64,000 bases of DNA from CAMDPA01 sp965223035 (GTDB lineage: Bacteria > Pseudomonadota > Alphaproteobacteria > Rhizobiales > Hyphomicrobiaceae), in assembly GCA_965223035.1 (NCBI GenBank), contig OZ244980.1:5766001-5830000 (forward strand), read 5' to 3'. Shown piece by piece: positions 53,439-62,180 of the stretch (its first letter is position 1; each line of letters begins with the position of its first letter). The notes beneath the pieces were generated by a model. That model searched no databases. It was not told the origin of the DNA and was given only the letters and a program-made list of their open reading frames with translations. A program made the translations under genes and the position numbers.

Positions 53439-55136
53439 ATGGTCAACGAAAATAAGCGGAGCGGCGCTGCGATGCTTCTCGATCAGTTCGAGGCCGATGG
53501 TATCGACTGTCTGTTCGCATCCCCGATCGCGGCCATGGCGCCGATCTGGGAGGATTTGGTTCGTCGCGGCGATAGCCTGAAGCTGCGTTACTTGCGATGT
53601 CGGCACGAGGTACTCGCTGTTGCGGCCGCGTCCGGCTACTATCAGATCACGGGCCGACCCCAGGTGGTGTTTCTACCGACAAACTTGGGCGTGCAGAACG
53701 GATCCATGGCACTGCGCACAGCGATGCAAGAGCATGTGCCGATGGTCGCCCTTTCGGTCGACTCGCTGACCTGGGGTGAAAACCAGAAAACCGATCCGGG
53801 CCTTGAGTGGCCGTCCTTGCTTGGCCACGCCGCTGGTCCCGCGCGCTCAGGCGAAACCGTCGTCAAGTGGGCCAAGGAGGCAAAGACGCCATCGGATGTC
53901 GTGCACGAGTGGCGCCGCGCCCACCACATCGCCAACGCCATCCCACGCGGTCCGACCCTGGTTGAGATACCGGTCGATCTGCTCGTCGACGACGCGTTCG
54001 AGACCCAACCGCCCCCGCTGCCGGCGTCGACGGTGGTCGCGCCACCTGATGAGATCGAGATCCTGGCCGACATGCTTGCCGGTGCCGAAAATCCAATGAT
54101 CCGCACCGGATACGCGGGACGCATGCCACAGGCGCGCGAAGCGTTGATCGAAATCGCGGAAAAGCTGGGTGCACCCGTGTACGAGTTTTTTATGCCGAAC
54201 CACCACAATTTCCCGCGCAGCCACCGGCTGCATGGCGTGGGCGAATTCGAGGACGTTGTCGGCGAGGCCGATCTGGTCTTGTTGGCCGGCGTGGACGCGC
54301 CGTGGCATCCACCGACGCAGATATTGCGTCCCGGCTGCGAGGTTGTGCATGTGGCCGAGGACCCGCTGCGGCCGCGTGCGCCCTATTGGGGCTACGCAAC
54401 CACCCGGACGCTTGCCGGCGATGTTGTGAGGAACCTGTGTGCTCTGGCCGAAGCCTTGCGAACCCGCGCCGACGCTCCGGCAGCACGGGCCGCCCGCTGG
54501 GAGCAACGGTTTGTCGAGCGACGAGCGGAAATCCGTGCACAGGCCGATCGCGTGTCGGCGACGGCCCAAGGCGTGGTGCCCGCATCAGATCTGTTCCGTG
54601 CCCTGCATGAGGCGCTTCCGGCAGACGCCATTATGGTCGACGAGATCGTTTGCCAAGGTGATGCCTTCCTCAACTTTCTGTTCGAGTCGAAGCCGTTCAA
54701 ACAAATTCGTGGCTGGCACGGCGCATTAGGTACCGGGCTCGGCGTCGCGCTTGGCGTCAAGGTGGCTTGTCCGGACCAGATCGTCGTTTGCGTGATTGGT
54801 GATGGCGCTTGGCACTATAACCCGGTTCCGGCTGCTCTCGGCTTCGCACAGGAGCATGCGCTGCCGGTTTTTATCGTCGTCTGCAACAACGGTCAGTACA
54901 GATCGCAGACGGTTGATGTGGAAAAATTCTATCCCGACGGCGCGGCCGTCACTGAAAATAACTTCATCGGTAATGTGATCGCGCCGATGCCGGACTACCA
55001 TAAGGCCGCGGACGGATATGGCGGGACCGGCGAACGCGTATCGCGCGCGGCTGATCTCACAGCGGCGATATCGCGAGGTCTGGCAGCTGTCGCCCAAGGA
55101 CGGAGCTTCATTCTCGATGTGCTTGTCGACCCCTGA
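53439..55136 (+). CDS. Thiamine-diphosphate-dependent decarboxylase/synthase-like enzyme
   Basis: 565 residues. N-terminal ThDP domain with the catalytic glutamate in RHEVLAVAAASGYYQITG (Glu57), middle domain, and C-terminal cofactor domain with GDGAWHYNPVPAALGFAQEH then ALPVFIVVCNNG (about residue 454 on), the GDG-NN motif. The fold is shared by acetolactate synthase, benzoylformate decarboxylase and relatives. Sequence alone does not fix the substrate; decarboxylation of an aromatic 2-oxoacid would fit the region. Together with the FAD gene upstream it may form a two-step unit. Confidence 0.9.
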   Translation: MVNENKRSGAAMLLDQFEADGIDCLFASPIAAMAPIWEDLVRRGDSLKLRYLRCRHEVLAVAAASGYYQITGRPQVVFLPTNLGVQNGSMALRTAMQEHVPMVALSVDSLTWGENQKTDPGLEWPSLLGHAAGPARSGETVVKWAKEAKTPSDVVHEWRRAHHIANAIPRGPTLVEIPVDLLVDDAFETQPPPLPASTVVAPPDEIEILADMLAGAENPMIRTGYAGRMPQAREALIEIAEKLGAPVYEFFMPNHHNFPRSHRLHGVGEFEDVVGEADLVLLAGVDAPWHPPTQILRPGCEVVHVAEDPLRPRAPYWGYATTRTLAGDVVRNLCALAEALRTRADAPAARAARWEQRFVERRAEIRAQADRVSATAQGVVPASDLFRALHEALPADAIMVDEIVCQGDAFLNFLFESKPFKQIRGWHGALGTGLGVALGVKVACPDQIVVCVIGDGAWHYNPVPAALGFAQEHALPVFIVVCNNGQYRSQTVDVEKFYPDGAAVTENNFIGNVIAPMPDYHKAADGYGGTGERVSRAADLTAAISRGLAAVAQGRSFILDVLVDP

Positions 55137-55285
55137 GGGGACTGCCGATGGAGCTGCCGCCTCCACGCATCGGTTTGCCCCAAAAGATCCGGGCATCGTG
55201 TCGTAAGGCTCAATGTCATTGGTCTGTCGACATGAAAATCCTGACCCGCTGCTCGAACCGCGCTCACCGTGCCGCAATCGCGAAG

Positions 55286-55534
55286 TCAGCGGCGCATTAG
55301 CCCCGACACGGGATCGACCTTGATGGTGATCTCCCGTCCTTGTTTGTCGCGATACTCCATTTCCCAATAACCGTCATCATCCCACTCAATTTCTTTAAAA
55401 TAAGCAACGTTGCCGGACGCTTCGAGCATCTTCACGATCTCGGACAATGGTTTGCTGTCGGCCGGCGGAGCGGCAACGGCCGTACTGCCTGCGAGGCCTG
55501 CCGTAACAAACAATGCAAGTGTCAACGTGCGCAT
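55286..55534 (-). CDS. Small exported PepSY-domain protein
   Basis: 82 residues. Signal peptide MRTLTLALFVTAGLAGSTAV then AAPP, followed by a single PepSY domain (LSEIVKMLEASGNVAYFKEI, DGYWEMEYRDKQGREITIKV, DPVSGLMRR). AAAAGGAG lies 7-12 bp before the ATG. Single PepSY proteins act in the periplasm, often as inhibitors or metal- and redox-associated sensors; specific role unknown. Confidence 0.9.
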   Translation of the reverse strand: MRTLTLALFVTAGLAGSTAVAAPPADSKPLSEIVKMLEASGNVAYFKEIEWDDDGYWEMEYRDKQGREITIKVDPVSGLMRR

Positions 55535-55894
55535 GACGCGGTCTCCTTTTAGTCACCAATTGCGACAACCTCGGCAAATCGGCGCTCGATAGGCGAGCCT
55601 TGCTGCGGTGCTACCCGATCAAGATGTCGACCAATTAAATCACGGTGGAAGCCCGAAGCAAAGTTTTCCACAGAGCCCAATTTGATCGGACGATCCACGC
55701 TTGTAGGCATTTGGACTATTTGATACTCAAATCAAGACAATTGAGCCAACGCTCTTCCGACGAGTGGCGCCTCATCAGGGCTTGGACTGGTTTGTCCCGC
55801 AGCGGCACTCCCGAAATTATTCGGCTCATCACATCCGACAATTTGATCCTCGTCTTCGAGCGAAAGTGCTCGGCATTTGCGTATGGAGGCGGCA
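55535..55894. other. Divergent region between PepSY and receiver genes
   Basis: 360 bp. A GTG frame 55645-55911 (about 88 residues) runs into the receiver gene and lacks a ribosome site or family features; I do not call it. No strong operator seen. Confidence 0.4.
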
Positions 55895-57133
55895 ATGCGT
55901 GCTGCGATTAGCAGACCCGGCCAACTATCTGACACGACTCAAGACTGGCGATTTGAGCGCGAAACTCAATTAGGCTCGATTTCAGGTGCGTCGGAGCCCT
56001 GGAAGATTTCGGTTTTGATTTTGGAAGACGAAGCCGCCGATGCCGAAATGTTAGCCCGGACGCTTGGCAGCATGGAAGAATACCATGCCGACGTCAGTCA
56101 CGCATGGTCCCTGTCCGAGGCCCGTCAGCAAATTGCCCGGCATCGGTTTGACGTGGCTTTAATCGACTATCATGTCGGCGATGGGCTTGGCGATGAACTG
56201 CTGTCTGACCTCTCGACCAATGCCCCCTTCTGCGCACCGATTATGATCAGCGGCGTGGATATGGCCGAGGTATCGCTTTTCGGGTTGAAAGGCGGGGCCG
56301 TTGGCGCCTTGAACAAGCACCGGATTGAGACCGATCTTATGGAGACGACGATTAGATTTGCGCTGCGCGAAAAGCGGCACCTGCGAGAGTTCCATCGGCT
56401 TGAAGCCCAAAACGCAAACTTCAGACGACGTTTGGATCGTACCTATACCATCGTGCAACAAATGCTCACGGACTCATTCGGTGCCGCCATGGACTACGCT
56501 GACCAATTGGAGGAGGCGATCGCTGATCGAACCAATGCCGACGATTTACACGATCCCGCAATTGGCCTGCGGCTAACGTTGTCGTGCCTGCTCGAAGACG
56601 TGCAGTCTCTCGTTTCTGCGCAAGACTTGCCGACGATTTCCCGCTGCGACAGCGTCGATGTCGGGGAGTCCATCGCGGAGGCCTTGGTCATCAGCCGGCA
56701 TCGCTGCCGACAACGTGGCATTCGAATTTTCACCGAATTTCTAGCGGAGCGGAGCCCAGTGCACGCAGATCGCCTTTTGCTGCGCCAGGCTCTGACGACA
56801 CTGCTGACGCTTGCGATTTCGCGTTCGCCCGATCATGGCGAGGTCAAGATGATGCTCAAGCAGCATGACGGGCAGATTCGCCTGCGAATCGTCGACCAAG
56901 CTTCAGCGCCCAGCACGCCGGGATTGATCTCCACGAGCTACCATCCTGAGGTCGGCTGGAGGCGGCAATTGCCGGCGCCTGCGAGCGATGAAGAGCAATC
57001 GACGTTGGCAAAGGTCGCCAACATCTTGAATCTTTTCGAGGGACGCGTGCGCTTCGCGCCAACTGATGTTGGGGTCGGTCGACCGATCGATGTGACCTTG
57101 CCCCTTTGTTCACATCCACATTGCGGCGGGTAG
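55895..57133 (+). CDS. Receiver-domain protein with a degenerate histidine-kinase-like C-terminus
   Basis: 412 residues from ATG 55895 (GGAGGCGG upstream; TTG 55877 and ATG 55883 also in frame). Residues about 37-155 form a REC domain: acidic pair Glu44-Asp45, phospho-acceptor Asp91 in VALIDYHVGDG, MISG, and Lys141 in GALNKHR. A helical dimerisation-like segment (about 160-260) follows, then a GHKL-like region (VDVGESIAEALVISRHRCRQ ... QALTTLLTLAISRSPD). The N-box Asn is missing (TLLTLAISRSPD), and the G-boxes are not recognisable (DQASAPSTPG). It has no HisKA histidine I can identify, so it is probably signalling-competent only as a receiver. Confidence 0.82.
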   Translation: MRAAISRPGQLSDTTQDWRFERETQLGSISGASEPWKISVLILEDEAADAEMLARTLGSMEEYHADVSHAWSLSEARQQIARHRFDVALIDYHVGDGLGDELLSDLSTNAPFCAPIMISGVDMAEVSLFGLKGGAVGALNKHRIETDLMETTIRFALREKRHLREFHRLEAQNANFRRRLDRTYTIVQQMLTDSFGAAMDYADQLEEAIADRTNADDLHDPAIGLRLTLSCLLEDVQSLVSAQDLPTISRCDSVDVGESIAEALVISRHRCRQRGIRIFTEFLAERSPVHADRLLLRQALTTLLTLAISRSPDHGEVKMMLKQHDGQIRLRIVDQASAPSTPGLISTSYHPEVGWRRQLPAPASDEEQSTLAKVANILNLFEGRVRFAPTDVGVGRPIDVTLPLCSHPHCGG

Positions 57134-57205
57134 CGCGGCGCGCCAGATCGCTCGGCACATCCCACCTATCGGCCGGAACAGCGCATGAATATAGGCCGCG
57201 CAACG

Positions 57206-57323
57206 CTAGATCATCGCGCCTTAAATCGGAACCGCAACGCCGATTCCAATTGCGCCGGTTCCGATTTAAGGCGCAAAGATGATCGCTCTTAAAGTGGTGA
57301 GCAACTTTCTGCTTTTCATCGGA
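57206..57323 (-). repeat. Family-A repeat, minus orientation, truncated by a tandem array
   Basis: CTAGATCATCGCGCCTTAAA begins the element in reverse; hairpin 2 is intact and the link CTTAAAGTGGTGAGCAAC is present. Hairpin 1 stops at TTTTCATCGGAGC, where the 39-bp array begins 8 bp later. Confidence 0.88.
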
Positions 57324-57330
57324 GCCCCGT

Positions 57331-57486
57331 GCTCAAGTAGGCGTTAGCCGATAGGACAACACAAGCCAAGCTCAAGTAGGCGTTAGCCGATAGGGCAACA
57401 CAAGCCAAGCTCAAGTAGGCGTTAGCCGATAGGACAACACAAGCCAAGCTCAAGTAGGCGTTAGCCGATAGGACAACACCAGCCAA
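57331..57486. repeat. 39-bp tandem repeat, four copies
   Basis: Unit GCTCAAGTAGGCGTTAGCCG followed by ATAGGACAACACAAGCCAA (39 bp), with one or two single-base differences among copies. At 57523-57545 TATCCTACCGGCTAGCGCC is a near-exact inverted copy of the unit core GGCGTTAGCCGATAGGA, so the last unit can fold back on the downstream sequence. A tiny frame between them starts at 57496 (AAAGGA upstream, 15 codons). Confidence 0.95.
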
Positions 57487-57568
57487 AGGAAACCAATGAA
57501 CAGCAAAAACGCTGCTCTACGCTTTGCCTATCCTACCGGCTAGCGCCCGCTTGGGGACTGTTTCAGGG

Positions 57569-57632
57569 CGAGCATCTTTGTGCCTTCAATTGGAACCGGC
57601 ATTGCGGTTCAAATTGAAGGCACGATGATCCA
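57569..57632. repeat. Family-A fragment, hairpin 2 only
   Basis: ATCTTTGTGCCTTCAATTGG then AACCGGCATTGCGGTTCAAA, TTGAAGGCACGATGATCC. Stem TGCCTTCAATTGGAACCG / CGGTTCAAATTGAAGGCA; no hairpin 1. Confidence 0.85.
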
Positions 57633-57772
57633 GATGAAGTCCGCTGATAGCGTTTGCGCGTTGTCAGCCGATCAACCGGTGAGCTGGCCTCCCAGGGGGC
57701 CCGTCAACTGGTGGACCAGTCACCCGCGCCGGGTTGGTCCGTCGTTTGACGGATCGCCCCGGCTGGTGCCTA

Positions 57773-59363
57773 TCAGTTCCAATCTTTCAGCGACCCGCCA
57801 CGACGATCTGGATGCCTAACGTGCCGACCGGCGCCGACCAAAGGCTGCATCGGGATTTGGACCGTCACGGCGGCGCCGTAAGCCTCATAGGTGTTAACGC
57901 CGATGCCGTCATAAAAGCCCTCGCCGGAGATCATGATGCCGTTCGACATGGCAAAAGTCACGCCGGCTTCCGTGCGCCCCCGAAGGTCTCCCCGCCGGCG
58001 GCGGACAAGCCGGTGGTCAACGGCACTATCTCGGCCTTTTTGAAGTTCCAAAGCCCCTTGATGGCGATAAATGGTGACATCACGGTGCCGTCGGCCAACG
58101 TGTACTGCCCCCTGAACTTCGGGCCGAAGGTCACCCGGCCAAGCGACACGGTTTGTTCCGGAATCGCGACATTGAGACTGTCGGTGTAGGCTTTCTGCTT
58201 TTCCTCGAAGTAGAGCACGCCGACCTCCGGCGCGACGGTGATACTGCCGAGAGCGAAGTCGCCGGTGATGCGCGCGCCGGCGATCCAACGACTGCTGTCG
58301 AACTCATCGGTATAGGTCCCGAACGGGCTGACCTTGTTGTCGGCGGCGCCCGCGGCGGCCCGCGCATCGAAGATCAGATGCCGGCTCAGACGCGCGACGA
58401 TGTAGGGACCAATCATCCAGCCAAACCCGTCCGCGTTGTAGGACTGGCCACTATCCTTCTCATCGATCCAGTCGAACTGCGTCAACAGCCCCACCACAAG
58501 GTCCTGATTGACGCGATAGTCGGCGCCGACGAACAGCTGTCCGACGTCGCTGAGCGCCGAGCGATTGTCGATGTGGGCCCACTTGCCGGCCACCCAGATA
58601 TCAAAGCCCATGTCCGGCACCGCGTCCGGCACCGCGTCCGGCACCGCGTCGCCGGCGCGCGCCGTGCCCTCCTTGCTGCCCTGGGCCATCAGCTTGCCGA
58701 GCCGCATGCGGCGCTTCAGCTTGGCCTTGCGCCCGGTCTTCATCAGTTGGCGCAAACTGGTGGCAAACGACATCCGCGTGCTGTGTTCGTCGCCGCTGCC
58801 GGTGAAGGCAACCGGGCCACCCGCGCCGGCGGTCGGACCACGCAATCGCGGCACCAATTCCACCTCGCTGGCGGTGATGGCGTCGGCGCGACGCGCCATG
58901 AAGTTGCGGACCACGCGCTTGGTCCGCTCACGGACGGCCGTTTCATCGACAAAGTCGACCGACACGGACTGGGCGGCGGTGTTCGGATTGCCGCGGCGAT
59001 CCACCGCAACACCGGCCGAAACGTTCAACGTCACGCTACCGCGCGCGGTAGCGCGATAGCGTGGGATCGCGGGGTAATCGTCGCCGCATAATTGGCGCCG
59101 CTGCCCGACAAGCCGCTGGCGGTGCCGTTGCCGACGACGATGTCGCCGATGTCGAAGCCGGTGACCGGCTCGGAGAACGTGACGGTTGCCGTGAACGGAC
59201 CGTTGGCGAAAGCCGGCGCGGTGATGGTGGTATCTGTGTTCGGGGGCGGCGGTGCCGGCTGACCGACCGCCGCTGTCGAGAACGCCGACGCCCAGATGCT
59301 CAGTACAGCGATGATCGGAATGACAAAACGCGCAACACGCCCTCGTCGTGCAGAAAACTGCAT
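57773..59363 (-). pseudogene. Autotransporter-type outer-membrane protein gene with two frameshifts
   Basis: Three minus-strand frames must be joined. Frame 1 (from ATG 59363) has a signal peptide (VIPIIAVLSIWASAFSTAAV) and an Ig-like domain (GPFTATVTFSEPVTGFDIGD, IVVGNGTASGLSGSGANYAA). Near 59050-59080 the match moves to frame 2: SVTLNVSAGVAVDRRGNPNT, a linker with VPDA repeats, and a beta-barrel (VGADYRVNQDLVVGLLTQFD, GWMIGPYIVARLSRHLIFDA). At about 57978 it moves to frame 3: RTEAGVTFAMSNGIMISGEG then FYDGIGVNTYEAYG. Each shift equals one missing base; the second is a GGGGG run where six G would restore the frame. Real decay, phase variation or read errors are all possible. Confidence 0.8.
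58612..58647. repeat. 12-bp tandem repeat in the autotransporter gene
   Basis: GTCCGGCACCGC three times (plus strand), encoding VPDA repeats in the linker before the barrel. It is in frame, as in the FAH-gene array. Confidence 0.9.
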
Positions 59364-60228
59364 GGGACTTCCTCGTCGTTCTGTCGATGGCGTTAATCAA
59401 ATCAACGTTCGCCAAAGCGTGGGTGTGAACGCCGGCGTCCACGCGGCCGTACCATCAACTGGAACATCAAAGTCGGGCCCGCCGTTATGAATCGATCGAG
59501 ACTATGGTTGTTAGCCCGTATACGGTCGATTTGGTTGCGTTGCATTTGGTTGATCGGGACAAACGCTGCGGCAAGCGGGCCACGGTGGCGGGTATTTTGG
59601 CACGTCGGCGTATCGGCGTGTTGGTGGTCCGCCCGGGCCTTGCTGGTGTTGCGACTCCGAGGGTGGGTCCCAACCGTCTCCGCCGCAACACGCGCACATT
59701 TTTTATTGTGTTTTCCGATTGACGGACGTTGCTCCACCTGCCAACGGCGGCAAGCAACTGATCCAAAACACGCCCGACGATCGGCCATTAGGTCGGGCAA
59801 CGCGGATGCACTTGCCCGCCTCGAGAGCCTCGACCACGTCCTCAATCAGCAGAATCGCCGTGCCGGCCCGCTCCCCCGCCCGGCCAGTCACACAAGCGTG
59901 CCATCGGGTGGCCCAGTGGAAAAAGAATGGAAAAAGGGGCGGTGGAGCGGGAAGGTTCCAGCTCCCTCTGAAAAGCGATCAGGCGGTGGGCCAAAATGAC
60001 CCGCATCAATGCAGCGCCGACGCGGCCTAGACGATAAAGGGCAGTTGTGCAGACGCCCGATCCGACCCGTTGGTTGATGTCCGCTTGAGGCGGGTCAGCC
60101 GGGCCGGGTCGCTCTCTCGCCCGGCCACCCACACAAGTTAGGTCATTGATTGGTCAGACCGGGGAGTGGGATGGCTCCAGCACACTTTAGAAGCGCGATA
60201 ACCGCGCAACCCCGGAGGATGGCCCACC
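59364..60228. other. 865-bp gene-free region with two family-B repeats
   Basis: Several overlapping frames on both strands (for example 59487-59999 plus) lack ribosome sites and family patterns. Family-B copies lie at about 59862-59970 (CGGCCCGCTCCCCCGCCCGG, CCAGTCACACAAGCGTGCC) and about 60100-60182 (CCCGGCCACCCACACAAG ... GGGAGTGGGATGGCTCCAGC). The second is just before the HPF-cold-shock gene. Confidence 0.5.
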
Positions 60229-60795
60229 ATGCAGACGGCGCTTCAGCTGCATTTTGAGAACATCGAGCACTCCGATGCGATCGCGGCGCGCATCCACGAG
60301 GAGGCCGCCAAGCTCCAGCAGTTCTATGACCGGCTCACCTCGATGCGGGTGGTCGTCGCCCGGCCCCAGCGGCGGCACCACAAAGGCGATCTCTACCAGA
60401 TCCGCCTGCACATGACGGTGCCAGGCGCGGCCGACATCGCCATCAGTCGCGAGCCGGCGGCCACCGGTGAGCATGAAGACGTCAACGTGACGATCCGTGA
60501 TGCGTTCAAGGCCGCCCGTCGCCAGCTGCAGGATCTGGCGCGCAAGCGCCAGGGTCATGTCAAGGAGCACCAGGCGCCGCCGCGCGGGACGATCACCGCG
60601 CTCCATCCCGATCGCGACCACGGTTTCATCGCGACGTCAGACGGCCGCGAAATCTATTTCCATCGCAACAGCGTGGATAACGATCAGTTCGACGACTGCA
60701 AGGTGGGTCAGGAGGTCCGGTTCTCCGAAACGGTCGGCGACAAGGGCCCGCAGGCCACGTACGTGCGGCCGGTCGGCAAACACCATCTGGACTGA
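60229..60795 (+). CDS. Ribosome-associated HPF/RaiA-like protein fused to a cold-shock domain
   Basis: 188 residues. Residues about 1-110 resemble the HPF/RaiA (S30EA) fold (MQTALQLHFENIEHSDAIAA, YDRLTSMRVVVARPQRRHHK, AADIAISREPAATGEHEDV, FKAARRQLQDLARKRQGHV). Residues about 118-185 form a CspA-type domain with GTITALHPDRDHGFIATSDG and IYFHRNSV (RNP motifs) and VGQEVRFSETVGDKGPQA. HPF proteins stall or pair 70S ribosomes at low growth; the cold-shock domain binds single-stranded RNA. GGAGGA precedes the ATG. It is a single gene. Confidence 0.88.
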   Translation: MQTALQLHFENIEHSDAIAARIHEEAAKLQQFYDRLTSMRVVVARPQRRHHKGDLYQIRLHMTVPGAADIAISREPAATGEHEDVNVTIRDAFKAARRQLQDLARKRQGHVKEHQAPPRGTITALHPDRDHGFIATSDGREIYFHRNSVDNDQFDDCKVGQEVRFSETVGDKGPQATYVRPVGKHHLD

Positions 60796-60996
60796 GGAGG
60801 CGGTGACAGTCCGCACGCGTTGCCGGGCCCGGCTTCCACGTTATCAGTTGCATTTGAAGGGTCACACGCAGCCGCTCAATCTCGAAAGTCAAACGACCGT
60901 TGAGCTTCACGGGCGGGTGGCGGGTGGTTGCGCTTAATGCCGCGTCAGAGTATGCCGGCAAAGCGTCTCCGCCCGAGCTGGACATGTTCTAACCGA

Positions 60997-62100
60997 TCAC
61001 CAGCGCCGCAACGCCATCGCGGCGTGAACGCGCCGTTCAGCGATGTGATTGGCTGCCTCGCGCGGCGGCAGCCGCTGGGCGATGGCGTGCTCCAACACCT
61101 CATGCGTGTTGGCGGCGATGTTGGCCTTGATGGTCTCCAATGCGGTATGCTGATGACCGCCGTGGTGTTCCACGGAAGCACAGATTACGCCGCCGGCATT
61201 GGCGATGAAATCCGGTATCGACAGCACGCCGCGCTCAAACAAGCGCAACTCGGCGGCTTCGGTCACCGGAATGTTGGCGCCCTGCAGCAACAGTTTGGTG
61301 TCCAGCCGATCGATATTGTCGGCACGCAAAACGTCTGGTCGGGCGGCCGGGATCCAGATGTCGCACGCCACGTCGATGATGGCATCGCGGTCGCGCGCCT
61401 CGCCATCGGCGTAGCTGTTGAGTGGACGGCGCTGTTGTTTCAGCGCTGCCAGAGCGGCGACATCAAGTCCGTCGAGATTGACGATCGTCGACCGGGAATC
61501 GGAGGCGGCGATCAACACCGCGCCGTGCTCGACCAAGAAGCGCGCGGCATGCATGCCGACGGCGCCGAACCCTTGCACCGCGACCCGTGCACCGGCGAGC
61601 TGCGGTCCACCGAACGCCTGTGCAACCTCAGCTGCGGCAACCAGGCCATAGCCGGTGGCACCGATTTCATCGAGCGGGATGCCGCCGACGACGCGCGGCA
61701 ACCCAACGGCGCGCCCGATCTCATCCTTGATCCAGGCCATCGCCTGCTCATTGGTCCCCATATCGGGGCCGGGGATATACTCAACGATCGAGCGGATGGC
61801 GCACGCAAAACCGCGAACGATGTCCTGCTTTTGCGCGGTCGGCAAATTCGGATCGGCGATGATCACCGATTTTGCCCCGCCGTGCGGCAGGCCGGCGGCG
61901 GCGCTCTTTAGCGTCATCGCGCGGGCGAGGCGAAAACACTCCTCCAGCGTGGCATCCGGCGCCATCCGCGTGCCGCCAATCGCTGGCCCGGCCGCGACAT
62001 TGTCGATGACGACGATCGCTTTGAGGGCCAATGCTGGTTGGTAGACATGGATGACCTTTTCCGGTCCCAGTTCATCAGCGAAGCGAAATCCGTCGTTCAT
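60997..62100 (-). CDS. Glu/Leu/Phe/Val dehydrogenase family (leucine/valine dehydrogenase-like)
   Basis: 367 residues. N-terminal dimerisation domain with PAIGGTRMAPDATLEECFRL and the catalytic lysine in KSAAAGLPHGGAKSVI, Rossmann domain VAVQGFGAVGMHAARFLVEH, then CDIWIPAARPDVL and GANIPVT. Oxidative deamination of branched-chain or aromatic amino acids with NAD. The size of about 367 residues and its place 80 bp after the E2 gene, same strand, fit a leucine/valine dehydrogenase feeding the branched-chain 2-oxoacid dehydrogenase complex. ATG 62100 is chosen because the residues upstream to 62184 are not conserved. Confidence 0.9.
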   Translation of the reverse strand: MNDGFRFADELGPEKVIHVYQPALALKAIVVIDNVAAGPAIGGTRMAPDATLEECFRLARAMTLKSAAAGLPHGGAKSVIIADPNLPTAQKQDIVRGFACAIRSIVEYIPGPDMGTNEQAMAWIKDEIGRAVGLPRVVGGIPLDEIGATGYGLVAAAEVAQAFGGPQLAGARVAVQGFGAVGMHAARFLVEHGAVLIAASDSRSTIVNLDGLDVAALAALKQQRRPLNSYADGEARDRDAIIDVACDIWIPAARPDVLRADNIDRLDTKLLLQGANIPVTEAAELRLFERGVLSIPDFIANAGGVICASVEHHGGHQHTALETIKANIAANTHEVLEHAIAQRLPPREAANHIAERRVHAAMALRRW

Positions 62101-62180
62101 GTCCTGCGGCCTCTCGGATGTCTTGCAGAGTGGAGCTATGCAAACCCGGCCCGGGTCCATCGCGGCGTCGGTCGGCTCGA

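Noticed and set aside
55645..55911. 88-residue GTG frame before the receiver gene
   Set aside because: Composition is partly protein-like, but there is no ribosome site or family, and it overlaps the start of the better supported gene.
57331..57486. Tandem array considered as a CRISPR
   Set aside because: Units are contiguous with no spacers and there are no cas genes nearby. The same applies to the 15-, 16-, 14- and 12-bp arrays.
58153..59091. 312-residue plus-strand frame
   Set aside because: Antisense to the frameshifted autotransporter barrel, which has clear signal-peptide, Ig-like and barrel sequence.
59487..59999. 170-residue plus-strand frame
   Set aside because: Crosses a family-B palindrome, has no ribosome site, and shows Arg/Ala-rich shadow-like composition.
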